A stretch of 64,000 nucleotides of DNA from JAHBNG01 sp039028975. GTDB lineage: Bacteria > Chloroflexota > Anaerolineae > Caldilineales > Caldilineaceae. The DNA lies in NCBI GenBank assembly GCA_039028975.1, contig JBCCHB010000005.1:1-64000 (forward strand). The letters are read 5' to 3'. This document shows, one piece after another, positions 46,426 through 54,399 of the stretch (position 1 is its first letter; each line of letters begins with the position of its first letter). The notes under the pieces were generated by a model. That model did not search any database. It had not been told where the DNA came from and was given only the letters and a program-made list of their open reading frames with translations. The position numbers and the translations under genes are program-made.

Positions 46426-48597
46426 CTATTTAGCTCTTCCTGCAACGGCTGCTTCCATAATGGTCTGGATATGGGCAACCATTTCAGATGGATTGGGATG
46501 TGCGCCTTCTAGCAACACAGCGTTCCCAAAGAGTTGCTCGATGGTTGCATCGATCAAGGTATCTTCAGGGTTCGATTCTAAAATTTGCGAAAGATTGGTA
46601 ACCACTGGATGGCTACGGTTCAGTTCCAGGAGTTTCTTGGGCATGGCATAATCTTGCTGGGTAAGTCGCATAATGCGTTGAAGATCTCGATCCATGCTAC
46701 CTTCAGGAGTCACCAAACGGCAAGGGCTATTGACTAACTGTTTGGACTCTGCAACATCGGTAATGCGGTCACCCAAAACCTCCTTTACGCGGCTAGTCAG
46801 CTTTTCAAAATCTGATTCCTCCAGGGGGGTCTCTTCCTTCTTGTCCTCACCCTTGCTATTCTCTGGCAGATCCAGACTGGCATCGTCGACATTCTTTAGC
46901 GATTTCCCTTTGAAGTCGCGCAACATGGATGTCATGTAGCCATCAATAGGGTCGACTAAGTAGAGGACTTCGATGTCATTGGCCCGGAAGTAGTCCAAGT
47001 GCGGGCTAAGTTTCACAGATTGCAGTTCTTCACCCAGTACATAGTAAATATCTTCTTGATCTTCTTGCATCCGATCCACGTAGGCTTGGAGCGAAGTCAG
47101 CCCCGAGGTATCAACTTTCGTTTCTGAGCTTTCTGTATCGTCGGTTGTGCCAGATTCGCCATCAGTACTCTCGGTACTCTCTTCGCTGGCCTCACCTTCT
47201 GGGCTGGCATTCTCTTCTGGCGTCTCTTCTGTGCTGCCAGCAGCTTCTGCCAATTGTAGCGATTGGCTGGAGTGGAAGCGCAACATATCGAGCAGGGTAT
47301 CATGGCTACTGGGATCTGTGGCAACCCCTTCCTTGATAAACATCCCAAACTCCTCCCAGAAGGTGGCATAGGTGGCTGGATCCTTATCAGCCATGCGCTT
47401 CAGCTCACGGTTCACACGATTCGTCAACGCCTTTTTGATCTGGCGGATAAGGGGATTGCTCTGTACCGTCTCTCTAGAGACATTCAATGGGAGATCCTCA
47501 GAATCGATGACACCCGCAACAAATCGGTAATATTCAGGCAGCAGATCCTTGTTCTCTTCCTGAATCAGTACCTTGCGCGAGTAGAGCTTAAGCCCTTCCG
47601 CCGCTTGCATCCCCATCATGCCCCGTTCGCGCTTGCTGGGGATGAAGAGAATACTGCGAATATCCGCCGGTGCGTCTGTCACGAGGTGAATATGAGCTAA
47701 AGGAGAATTAAAGTCATAGGTGAGCTGCTTGTAAAACTCTTCGTACTCGTCGGCCTTGACATCGGATGCGGATTGACGCCAGATTGCAGTCTGTTTGTTA
47801 ACGGGCGTGGGATCTGGCTTCACCTCAACCACATCTTCTTCAGCGTCGCTAGCTTCATCCCCACTCTCGCCAACCTCAATTTCGGCATCCGCCGCGGCTT
47901 CATCCTCTTCATTTTCTGTGGGTTTTTCAACCACCGTTACAAAGATGGGAAAGGAGACGTAGTCCGAATGCTTGCGAATGATCGATTCTAATTTCCACTT
48001 GCTGGCATACTCTTCCGCATCAGCTTTGAGTTGGATGTCAATCGTGGTTCCACGTTCAGCTTGTTCTGCTGGTGTTAGGGTAAACTGGCTGTCTCCATTT
48101 GAGCGCCAAGCCCAAGCCTGATCCTCAGGGCGATGGGATCGAGAGGTGACAGTAATTTCAGAGGCTACCATAAAGGCTGAGTAGAAACCTACGCCAAACT
48201 GACCGATAATCTCGGCAATATTCGTTGGTTTATCCCCGTTTCCGTTTGCTGCATTAGAAAGAAAAGATTTGGCACCCGAGTGAGCAATCGTCCCCAAATT
48301 CTGGATTAAATCTTCTCGATTCATCCCGATGCCCGTATCACGAATGGAGATTCTCTTTTCATCCTCATCAATCTCCAAGGTAATAGCCAATTCTGCGTCT
48401 GCGCCAACAACATCAGAATTGGTCAGCATCTCGAACTGCACTCGATTTAGGGCATCCGACGCATTGGAGATAAGTTCTCGCAAAAAGATGTCCCGATCGG
48501 TATAAAGGGAATGGGCCAATATGTCGAGCAACTGCTTAACTTCAGTTCGGTATTCCAAGGACTCTGCCTGTACATCCACTTGTGACTGGTCTGCCAT
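46426..48597 (-). CDS. htpG: HtpG (Hsp90) chaperone with two acidic inserts
   Basis: A 723-residue Hsp90. The ATPase domain has ELISNASDALNRVQFE, DTGIGMNREDL and GQFGVGFYSAFMVA; the middle domain has QLTYDFNSPLAH and LPLNVSRETVQSNP. The family charged linker sits at about 224-268 and is unusually acidic. A second acidic, Ser/Thr/Glu-rich insert at about 447-497 interrupts the chain before TSLQAYVDRM, where E. coli HtpG has only a few residues; this explains most of the 90-residue excess over the usual 620-635. The dimerisation domain follows. AAGGAGAAC precedes the ATG. Confidence 0.94.
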   Translation of the reverse strand: MADQSQVDVQAESLEYRTEVKQLLDILAHSLYTDRDIFLRELISNASDALNRVQFEMLTNSDVVGADAELAITLEIDEDEKRISIRDTGIGMNREDLIQNLGTIAHSGAKSFLSNAANGNGDKPTNIAEIIGQFGVGFYSAFMVASEITVTSRSHRPEDQAWAWRSNGDSQFTLTPAEQAERGTTIDIQLKADAEEYASKWKLESIIRKHSDYVSFPIFVTVVEKPTENEEDEAAADAEIEVGESGDEASDAEEDVVEVKPDPTPVNKQTAIWRQSASDVKADEYEEFYKQLTYDFNSPLAHIHLVTDAPADIRSILFIPSKRERGMMGMQAAEGLKLYSRKVLIQEENKDLLPEYYRFVAGVIDSEDLPLNVSRETVQSNPLIRQIKKALTNRVNRELKRMADKDPATYATFWEEFGMFIKEGVATDPSSHDTLLDMLRFHSSQSLQLAEAAGSTEETPEENASPEGEASEESTESTDGESGTTDDTESSETKVDTSGLTSLQAYVDRMQEDQEDIYYVLGEELQSVKLSPHLDYFRANDIEVLYLVDPIDGYMTSMLRDFKGKSLKNVDDASLDLPENSKGEDKKEETPLEESDFEKLTSRVKEVLGDRITDVAESKQLVNSPCRLVTPEGSMDRDLQRIMRLTQQDYAMPKKLLELNRSHPVVTNLSQILESNPEDTLIDATIEQLFGNAVLLEGAHPNPSEMVAHIQTIMEAAVAGRAK

Positions 48598-48764
48598 TCA
48601 TGTTCTCCTTATATTTTAAGTTTTAGGCTCAACCGGATCTTAACCTTTTCCGCGCGGGGCGCCCGTTGAACCCATTTTTTGCTACAGAGATATCCAATAG
48701 TAATTGTGCTTCAAATCATAGGCTCTGTTGACATTTCAGAGGAAGAGTAGAAGACGAATCTCTT

Positions 48765-48846
48765 AAGGAATGAGTTGTAAATAACTTGCGCGTTTCAATC
48801 GGGTGTATCCCCTTCATGTGCTCAAGTGATTTAATTCCCGTTCCTA
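48765..48846. repeat. 82-bp palindromic repeat B, copy 1
   Basis: Starts AGGAATGAGTTGTAAATAAC, ends GATTTAATTCCCGTTCCT; inner TATAACTTG-type arms AAATAACTTG and CAAGTGATTT pair with one mismatch, and the centre is GGGTGTATCCCC. Nearly identical to the copy at 49064. Confidence 0.85.
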
Positions 48847-49033
48847 AAAAAGCAATTTCATATATTATGCTTAAATTGCATATGAATTGCATTAGCATTT
48901 TGTTGGAAATTTGTTTGAATTTGTAATATTAAGCTCGATGGTGGAGAGAGCTTAGACAATTAAATATTGTACGTTTGCGTATGCCTACCGTCTGTGAAGT
49001 ATATTCTATTTTGAACATTTTATGGCAAAGAGA

Positions 49034-49062
49034 GTGGCCCAGCTTTAAAAACTGGGCTACTT
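49034..49062 (-). terminator. Possible terminator hairpin
   Basis: GTGGCCCAG pairs with CTGGGCTAC around the loop CTTTAAAAA, a 9-bp stem with one G-U. On the minus strand, for the secreted gene ending at 49237, it is followed by TCTCTTTG, a weak T-tract; on the plus strand it ends in TTT. Likely transcription end of the gene at 49237, moderately supported. Confidence 0.45.
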
Positions 49063-49063
49063 T

Positions 49064-49145
49064 AGGAATGAGTTGTAAATAACTTGCGCGTTTCAATCGG
49101 GTGTAACCCCTTCAAGTGCTCAAGTTATTTGATTCCCGTTCCTTA
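49064..49145. repeat. 82-bp palindromic repeat B, copy 2
   Basis: AGGAATGAGTTGTAAATAAC to GATTCCCGTTCCT, with perfect arms AAATAACTTG and CAAGTTATTT and centre GGGTGTAACCCC. Same orientation as copy 1, 299 bases apart; the two differ at about five positions. Confidence 0.85.
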
Positions 49146-49236
49146 AAATCTTATTGTGGCATAACTTCATGACTAGGCAAGAATCCGACCCTTATCGATA
49201 AACGACACTGGGCAGGCCGCTTACTCCGAGTAACGG

Positions 49237-52200
49237 CTATCGGAGAAGTGGAAGGAAGATGCTCGGTTCGACATCTGTTCCATCTGGTATTTCGGCGATA
49301 GTGATAGTTACTGTCCCTGTTGCCTCTTGCCCGCTACCATCCGAGCGATCCGCAATTGTATAAGTAAAGGTAACATCACCAGTAAACCCTTGTGGTGGTA
49401 TATAGCTGATCTTGCCATCTGATGTAATGGCCGCAAGACCGCCCTGGTCGGGTGTGCCAATCGCAATAATTGTCAGCGTTTCATCCCCGTCTGGCAGGCT
49501 TGAATCATTGGCTAACACATCGATAACGACCATTCCTGGCGAACTTTTTGTGCTGTCATCCATAGCCACTGGCGCATCATTGACTGCAGCGACTGTAATC
49601 GATATGGTCCCGGACGTACAGTCACTCTGGTCACATGCACGGAACTGGAATGAATCAGGTCCGTGATAGTTGACCTCGGGTGTATATTGATAAGTTCCAT
49701 CATCACGGATCAGGATAGAACCGTGGGTAGGAGTCATAAATGGCGTTGTTTCAATGGTCAACGTGTCACCATCCGAATCAGAAGCCAACTCTAGAAGCGT
49801 TGTACCTTCCAGAACCTCATCTTCATTGACCTCTGCATTTCCATCATCCACTGTTGGCGGGGTATTCGTCTCTGGCACTTGAGTTGGTTCTGGGGTGGGT
49901 TCCGGAGTGGGCTCCGGTTCTGCCTGCTGTACTGAAATTGTGACAAGTGCGACATCTTCGCCGCCATTTCCATCGAGGAGCCGATAGGAAAAGCTGTCAT
50001 CACCAAAGTAGCCAGAATTGGGCGTGTAGGCAAAAGTTCCATCAGATTGCAGAGTAACCGAGCCAAATTGTGGCGCTGTTGCGGGTGTGGTATCAACACT
50101 AAGCATGTCACCATCAACATCACTATCGTTACCCAGAACGGAAGTTGTTGCGTTGAGCACTGTGTCTTGAGGCGTTGTAAAGCCGCTGTCGTCACTAGCC
50201 TGGGGTTGATCATTGCGCCCCTCTACGGTCAGTTGCACAGTGGCCTGATCCGTGGCACCACCAGGGTCACTAACAATGAAATCAAACGAATCGCTCATGC
50301 TTTCGCCAACTTTGAGCGCTTGGGCAGCGGCATTGCCTGTTGCGTCATAAGTAAACGTACCATCCGCCTGCACAACGAGTGGTACGCCCTGGGCGCTGGT
50401 ATCGCTACTGGCACTGGTCGAGAGCTGATCGCCATCCACATCGGCCGTCGTTCCACCCAAAAGGCCAGGAGCAGAAACAAAGAGGGCTTCATCTTCGTTA
50501 GCACTATACATGAAGGAATCGTCTGCCATAGGCGCGTCGTTGATGGGCAAGATGGTCAGTGATACCACTGCTGAAGCACTTACACCATTATTGTCGGTGA
50601 TGACAAAGGTAAAGCTGTCTGGGCCCGTAATGTTAAGCGATGGCGTATAGATAACAGAGGTGGTTACGCCTTCTGTTGCGCTGATTGTGCTGAGCGTTCC
50701 TTTGGCTGGAGCAGACGAGATGCCGAATGTAACAGGGCCACCGAGGGCGCTGGTGCCGCTGAGAATGATCTCTTGGGCCGTATCCTCATCTATTGTAAGG
50801 CTCTGAGAATCCGCCACAGGGGTTAAGTTGCTACTTAAGGCAGCCATCACAATTGCCTGACCACCAACACTCGTGGATTCATTCACTTCACTTGTTGGAT
50901 CAAAATCAGCTGTACCATTGTAATAGCCGCCGTAGACGATATTCTGATTGGGGCCAACACCGATGCCTAGTCCCCGTTCTTCCAATGTGCCGCCGACCGT
51001 TGCAACTGAAATAAAGGTGCCGCTGTTGTTTAGGGTGACAATGAAGATATCTTCATCACCCGCGCTGGTTTGTTCAAAGATAGCTGAACTATCAGGGTTG
51101 AAATCCGCTGTTCCCTCGAAGCGGCCCGTAACATAGAGGTTCCCGTTACCTCCCAAAGCAAGGGCTTCTCCTACATCTTCGCCAGCACCACCAAAACCAA
51201 CGGCCCATTGGTACTGCAGGTTGCTATCATACGCGGCCACAAATACATCTGACGTCCCCTGAGCAAGCAGAGAATTTCCGGTAGAGGGGTTAAAATCAGC
51301 AGCACCGTCAAATGCTCCAGTAAGATAGACGAAGCCTGTATCTTCGTCTATGGCGATGGATGTCCCAAAGTCCCGAGAGCCAGTTCCACCCAGGTGAATA
51401 GTCTTGATGTGTGCGCCGGTGGTTGAATTGTACTTGGAAAGGAAGATGTCTCGGGCGGCTGTGTTGGCAATGAAACCACTACCTGTATCAAGCGGATCGA
51501 AGTCAGGATCACCTTGGATAAAGCCAGTAACATAGACATAACCATTGGTACTATCTACGGAAATGCCATCACCCCGATCGCCACTGTTGCCAGCTACATA
51601 GTTTGCCCACTTTAGGGTACCGTTCTCATTCAGCCCAACAACAAAGATATCTTCTGTATTGTCTGTGCTGGTAAAGGTTGATGTATTCCCAAAATTGACG
51701 GTACCGCTGAAAAGACCAGTTACATAGACATTGGCTGAGCTATCTGCTGTCACACCGCGACCAAAATCCTGAAAAATGCCGCCAGCATTCCACGTCCAAA
51801 GGAAGTCACCATTACTATTCAACTTCGTAACGAAGATATCATCTTTCCCGTTGCTGGTACGGCTGGTATTGCCAAATGTAGTTGTTTGACGAAAATTACC
51901 GGTCACGTAGACATTCTTTGCCGAGTCGGTTGCAATTGCCCGACCTTCGTCAATGTCTGGCCCGCCCATGTTTTTGGCCCAAAGGGTATTTCCATTACTG
52001 TCTACTTTGGTGACAAAGATATCCTTTTGAGCTGAGTTGAGAAACGTTCCACCAAAGTTGATGCTCGTTCCATGAAAATAGCCTGTGGCAACAGTGCTGT
52101 TATCAGAATCAACAGTCAAACCAAGCATAGCATCATTGTTGGCAAGGCCAACAGATTGGAGCCATAGGGGAACATTAATGTTGTCTAGGGCGCTATATAG

Positions 52201-52383
52201 AGTACGAGGGGTTGTGATGGACGAGAAGCTAGTCAGCAGTATAGCAAGCAAGATTCCCAAAGGAATAAGATATCGTTTTTTTAGTCCACTATGCGGAACA
52301 TTGTAAAAGGGAGCTTTCATTGTTCTTTTGGTTGGATTCGATTGCGCCAGAGGGGATTTGACTGAAGTCTTTTGGGTATACAT
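49237..52383 (-). CDS. Secreted SBBP-propeller and cadherin/Ig-repeat protein
   Basis: A 1048-residue exported protein. A hydrophobic signal (YLIPLGILLAILLTSF) lies at about residues 37-53. Residues about 75-520 are repeated SBBP-type propeller blades (DSAKNVYVTGNF, DSSANVYVTGLFSGTVNFG, GNLYVTGRFEGTADFNP). Then Ig/cadherin-type repeats follow to about residue 1030, e.g. ADVDGDQLSTSASSDTSAQ, SYRLLDGNGGEDVALVTI and FTYTIADRSDGSGQEATGTV, split by a Pro/Glu/Thr linker (EPTPEPTPEPTQVPETNTPP). The end reads IFLPLLR. GGAGA 7 bases before ATG supports the start. Probable surface adhesin or fibre; no enzyme domain was seen. Confidence 0.85.
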   Translation of the reverse strand: MYTQKTSVKSPLAQSNPTKRTMKAPFYNVPHSGLKKRYLIPLGILLAILLTSFSSITTPRTLYSALDNINVPLWLQSVGLANNDAMLGLTVDSDNSTVATGYFHGTSINFGGTFLNSAQKDIFVTKVDSNGNTLWAKNMGGPDIDEGRAIATDSAKNVYVTGNFRQTTTFGNTSRTSNGKDDIFVTKLNSNGDFLWTWNAGGIFQDFGRGVTADSSANVYVTGLFSGTVNFGNTSTFTSTDNTEDIFVVGLNENGTLKWANYVAGNSGDRGDGISVDSTNGYVYVTGFIQGDPDFDPLDTGSGFIANTAARDIFLSKYNSTTGAHIKTIHLGGTGSRDFGTSIAIDEDTGFVYLTGAFDGAADFNPSTGNSLLAQGTSDVFVAAYDSNLQYQWAVGFGGAGEDVGEALALGGNGNLYVTGRFEGTADFNPDSSAIFEQTSAGDEDIFIVTLNNSGTFISVATVGGTLEERGLGIGVGPNQNIVYGGYYNGTADFDPTSEVNESTSVGGQAIVMAALSSNLTPVADSQSLTIDEDTAQEIILSGTSALGGPVTFGISSAPAKGTLSTISATEGVTTSVIYTPSLNITGPDSFTFVITDNNGVSASAVVSLTILPINDAPMADDSFMYSANEDEALFVSAPGLLGGTTADVDGDQLSTSASSDTSAQGVPLVVQADGTFTYDATGNAAAQALKVGESMSDSFDFIVSDPGGATDQATVQLTVEGRNDQPQASDDSGFTTPQDTVLNATTSVLGNDSDVDGDMLSVDTTPATAPQFGSVTLQSDGTFAYTPNSGYFGDDSFSYRLLDGNGGEDVALVTISVQQAEPEPTPEPTPEPTQVPETNTPPTVDDGNAEVNEDEVLEGTTLLELASDSDGDTLTIETTPFMTPTHGSILIRDDGTYQYTPEVNYHGPDSFQFRACDQSDCTSGTISITVAAVNDAPVAMDDSTKSSPGMVVIDVLANDSSLPDGDETLTIIAIGTPDQGGLAAITSDGKISYIPPQGFTGDVTFTYTIADRSDGSGQEATGTVTITIAEIPDGTDVEPSIFLPLLR

Positions 52384-52642
52384 CTTTTTTCTCCATGGTA
52401 CTTAGCTTCAACTCAATGCTGGAGTTTGTTCTCTCTTACACAGTTTGGTCAATACCTGCTCAATGAAGGATGTCCAAATGAGTGCGGTAACGAGAGTATT
52501 CTATGGTAAAGAGCCTTTGGTGCGAGTGGAGGTGAATCATCCGATTGATTCGGTACGAATTTTTGTTAAACTAAAATTATGAATTTCCAAGTATACCCCA
52601 CTTGGGAATAGATGGAAAAGAAATTGTCACCGCTTGGGTTCT

Positions 52643-52728
52643 TATATCCGGCTCCATTTGAGAATTGCAATTTCGTTTCTCACCTAAAGCGTGGGAAAAC
52701 TACCGCTCCAAAGGCAACCACAGTATAG
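52643..52728 (-). repeat. Palindromic repeat, copy 8 (diverged)
   Basis: Left end TATATCCGGCTCCATTTGAG, right end CCAAAGGCAACCACAGTATA. Arms are degraded (GAATTGCAATTTCG with GAAAACTACCGCTCC), so this is probably an old copy. Confidence 0.5.
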
Positions 52729-52943
52729 GAGCAAGCCCGCTCAAAATAGGACCTTATCCATTTAAGTGGTCTGAAACTTAAGAGAGCAGTTGTATGGAGG
52801 TTTTAGGCATCATTTTTGCAATATGCTATACTTTTCATCTCAGTGAATTTAGGTATTGTCTGCTTCGGCATAATCTGATGACACTTTTTGACCCTGTGAA
52901 TCTTTCCCTCATTACCCAAATCTTGGAACGTGACTATACTCCG

Positions 52944-53029
52944 GTGTAGTCGTTCAGTCCCCTGAGCTTGTCGAAGGGGAATCCGGCTTCGACAAGCTCA
53001 GCCTACAGTAGGGAGCTGAATGATTACAC
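52944..53029. repeat. Long hairpin with GCTTCGACAAGCTCAG palindrome
   Basis: The inner 15-bp arms CTGAGCTTGTCGAAG (52962-52976) and CTTCGACAAGCTCAG (52987-53001) are a perfect inverted repeat around a ten-base loop. Outer arms GTGTAGTCGTTCAG and CTGAATGATTACAC pair with two mismatches, giving a nested structure of about 86 bases. The CTTCGACAAGCTCAG core is a widespread bacterial repeat word. Confidence 0.8.
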
Positions 53030-53116
53030 TCTGGTTGGCTATAGATGAGATTGGCTATAGATGAGAGATGTACACTCAACTAAACTAGAGCGTTTTCTTT
53101 CTCATCCATGTCAGAG

Positions 53117-53202
53117 CTATTGTGCGGTCGATTTGGAAACTGTGGTTTTCCTTAGCTCTACCAGAGTAATCAAACTGCGGTTTTCAAAAAGAGCCGAGTA
53201 TA
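53117..53202 (+). repeat. 86-bp palindromic repeat, copy 9
   Basis: Begins CTATTGTGCGGTCGATTTGG and ends AAAGAGCCGAGTATAA, inner arms GGAAACTGTGGTTTT and AACTGCGGTTTTC. It lies just upstream of the SH3 lipoprotein gene, in its leader/promoter region. Confidence 0.8.
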
Positions 53203-53279
53203 AGTAGATATATTGTTCGTAGAGGCTTTTGTCGCGTTTGGCGTTGGATAATGAGCTGTACCCAAAAATGAGAGTTGAA

Positions 53280-54389
53280 ATGTCCTCAAAAGGCTTGATT
53301 GGATTACGAAAGTTTGTAACCACATATAGAGGGACCATTCGTTGTGGATTCTTGATGATGCTGATGGCGTCAGTGAGTATGACCATCGCTGCTTGCGGCT
53401 TTGGCCCGTCCGCACCGCCGCCGATTAGCACCAGACCGCCGGCACCAACCTTTACCCAAGCACCTGTTGAGCAGCAAGCACAGGTAGATCCGAATGCAGC
53501 TGCTGCGACGAAGGTTGCCTTGGCTACGGCAGCAGCGCCATCTACTAATGGTGAGGCCAATGTTGCACCTGAAGGGCAGCAGGTCGTTGCGCCGGGAAAT
53601 AGTGAGGCTGGTACGGACAATTCCGAACAATCTAACCAACAAGAAGTTGCCCCGACAGCACCACCCGTTGAAGAACCTACACCTACTCCAGAACCGCAAA
53701 ACCCAGAAGCCGTCATCCAGATCAATCTGATGAATGTACGTAGCGGCCCTGGCATTAACTACGCTGTTGTAGGGGGAGCGAATCAAGGCGATACCTATCG
53801 AATAACAGGCAAAGATCCTGCAAGTACGTGGTGGGAAGTCGATTACAATGGTCAGGTTGGTTGGCTCTTTGGTGAGTTGGTTGTGACAAACAATACAGGC
53901 GCCGTTGCAGTTGCTGCCAATATCCCACCTACACCTATACCACCGCCGCCGACGAATACACCAGTGCCACCACCGCCAACCCAGCCGCCAGCACCAACTG
54001 CACCGCCGGCACCACCCAAGCCGAAATATGAGTTCAACGTGGTTGTGGCTCACAGCTGTGCGCCACAGGCTGCTGGGACATGGTTTGAGGGTCGGACCTA
54101 TAAGAATGGCAACCCAGCCAATGGGTATAAGGTGGTCTTTAGCTATGCATCTGATGGCCCGCCAGTTACCAATCCTATCAAATCTGGCCCTCACACTGGT
54201 TACGAAGGGTGGGATACTGGATATTACAGCCATATCATTGCGGCCCCAGGAACTGGGCCGAAATCCGGTACTTGGTTTGTCTGGGTCGTTAATGATAGCG
54301 GCGCGCGTATCTCTGAAATTGGCTCAATGACCACTGACGGCGATTCTAATAGTTGTAACCAGTTTGTTGTGGACTTTGATAGCCGCTAA
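53280..54389 (+). CDS. SH3-domain lipoprotein with Pro/Thr-rich linkers
   Basis: A roughly 369-residue lipoprotein. The signal ends in lipobox TIAAC. A low-complexity Ala/Pro/Gln region leads to a bacterial SH3 domain (INLMNVRSGPGINYAVVGG, then TWWEVDYNGQVGWLFGELV), commonly a wall-peptide or ligand binding module. After a PPTPIPPPPTNTPVPPPPTQ linker comes a C-terminal beta domain with two cysteines (VAHSCAPQAAGTWFEGRTYK). Start choice among ATG 53280, ATG 53268 and TTG 53229 is uncertain; I take 53280. It is followed 10 bases later by the GH gene, forming a three-gene unit. Confidence 0.8.
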   Translation: MSSKGLIGLRKFVTTYRGTIRCGFLMMLMASVSMTIAACGFGPSAPPPISTRPPAPTFTQAPVEQQAQVDPNAAAATKVALATAAAPSTNGEANVAPEGQQVVAPGNSEAGTDNSEQSNQQEVAPTAPPVEEPTPTPEPQNPEAVIQINLMNVRSGPGINYAVVGGANQGDTYRITGKDPASTWWEVDYNGQVGWLFGELVVTNNTGAVAVAANIPPTPIPPPPTNTPVPPPPTQPPAPTAPPAPPKPKYEFNVVVAHSCAPQAAGTWFEGRTYKNGNPANGYKVVFSYASDGPPVTNPIKSGPHTGYEGWDTGYYSHIIAAPGTGPKSGTWFVWVVNDSGARISEIGSMTTDGDSNSCNQFVVDFDSR

Positions 54390-54399
54390 ATCGAACGCT

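Larger units (their letters stand above)
48598..49236. other. Intergenic region upstream of htpG with repeat pair
   Basis: About 640 bases. It holds both copies of the 82-bp palindromic repeat, a G-C stem at 49034-49062 between them and AT-rich sequence at 48850-48980. The htpG promoter should lie in the first 150 bases but no heat-shock (CIRCE-like) inverted repeat was found there by eye. Confidence 0.6.
52384..53279. other. Divergent intergenic region rich in palindromes
   Basis: About 900 bases between divergent genes. It contains repeat copy 8 (52643-52728), the hairpin at 52944-53029, a 16-base tandem duplication GGCTATAGATGAGATT near 53037, and repeat copy 9 (53117-53202). No gene was recognised. 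Part of the end may be coding if the SH3 lipoprotein starts at TTG 53229. Confidence 0.6.

Noticed and set aside
49034..49145. CRISPR array, suggested by GTTTCAATCGGG inside repeat B
   Set aside because: Only two units, 299 bases apart, without regular spacers; each unit is itself a long palindrome.
53370..54233. 287-codon minus-strand frame opposite the SH3 lipoprotein
   Set aside because: Cys/Arg/Trp-rich translation is the mirror of the Pro/Thr-rich coding strand; the plus frame has lipobox and SH3 motifs.
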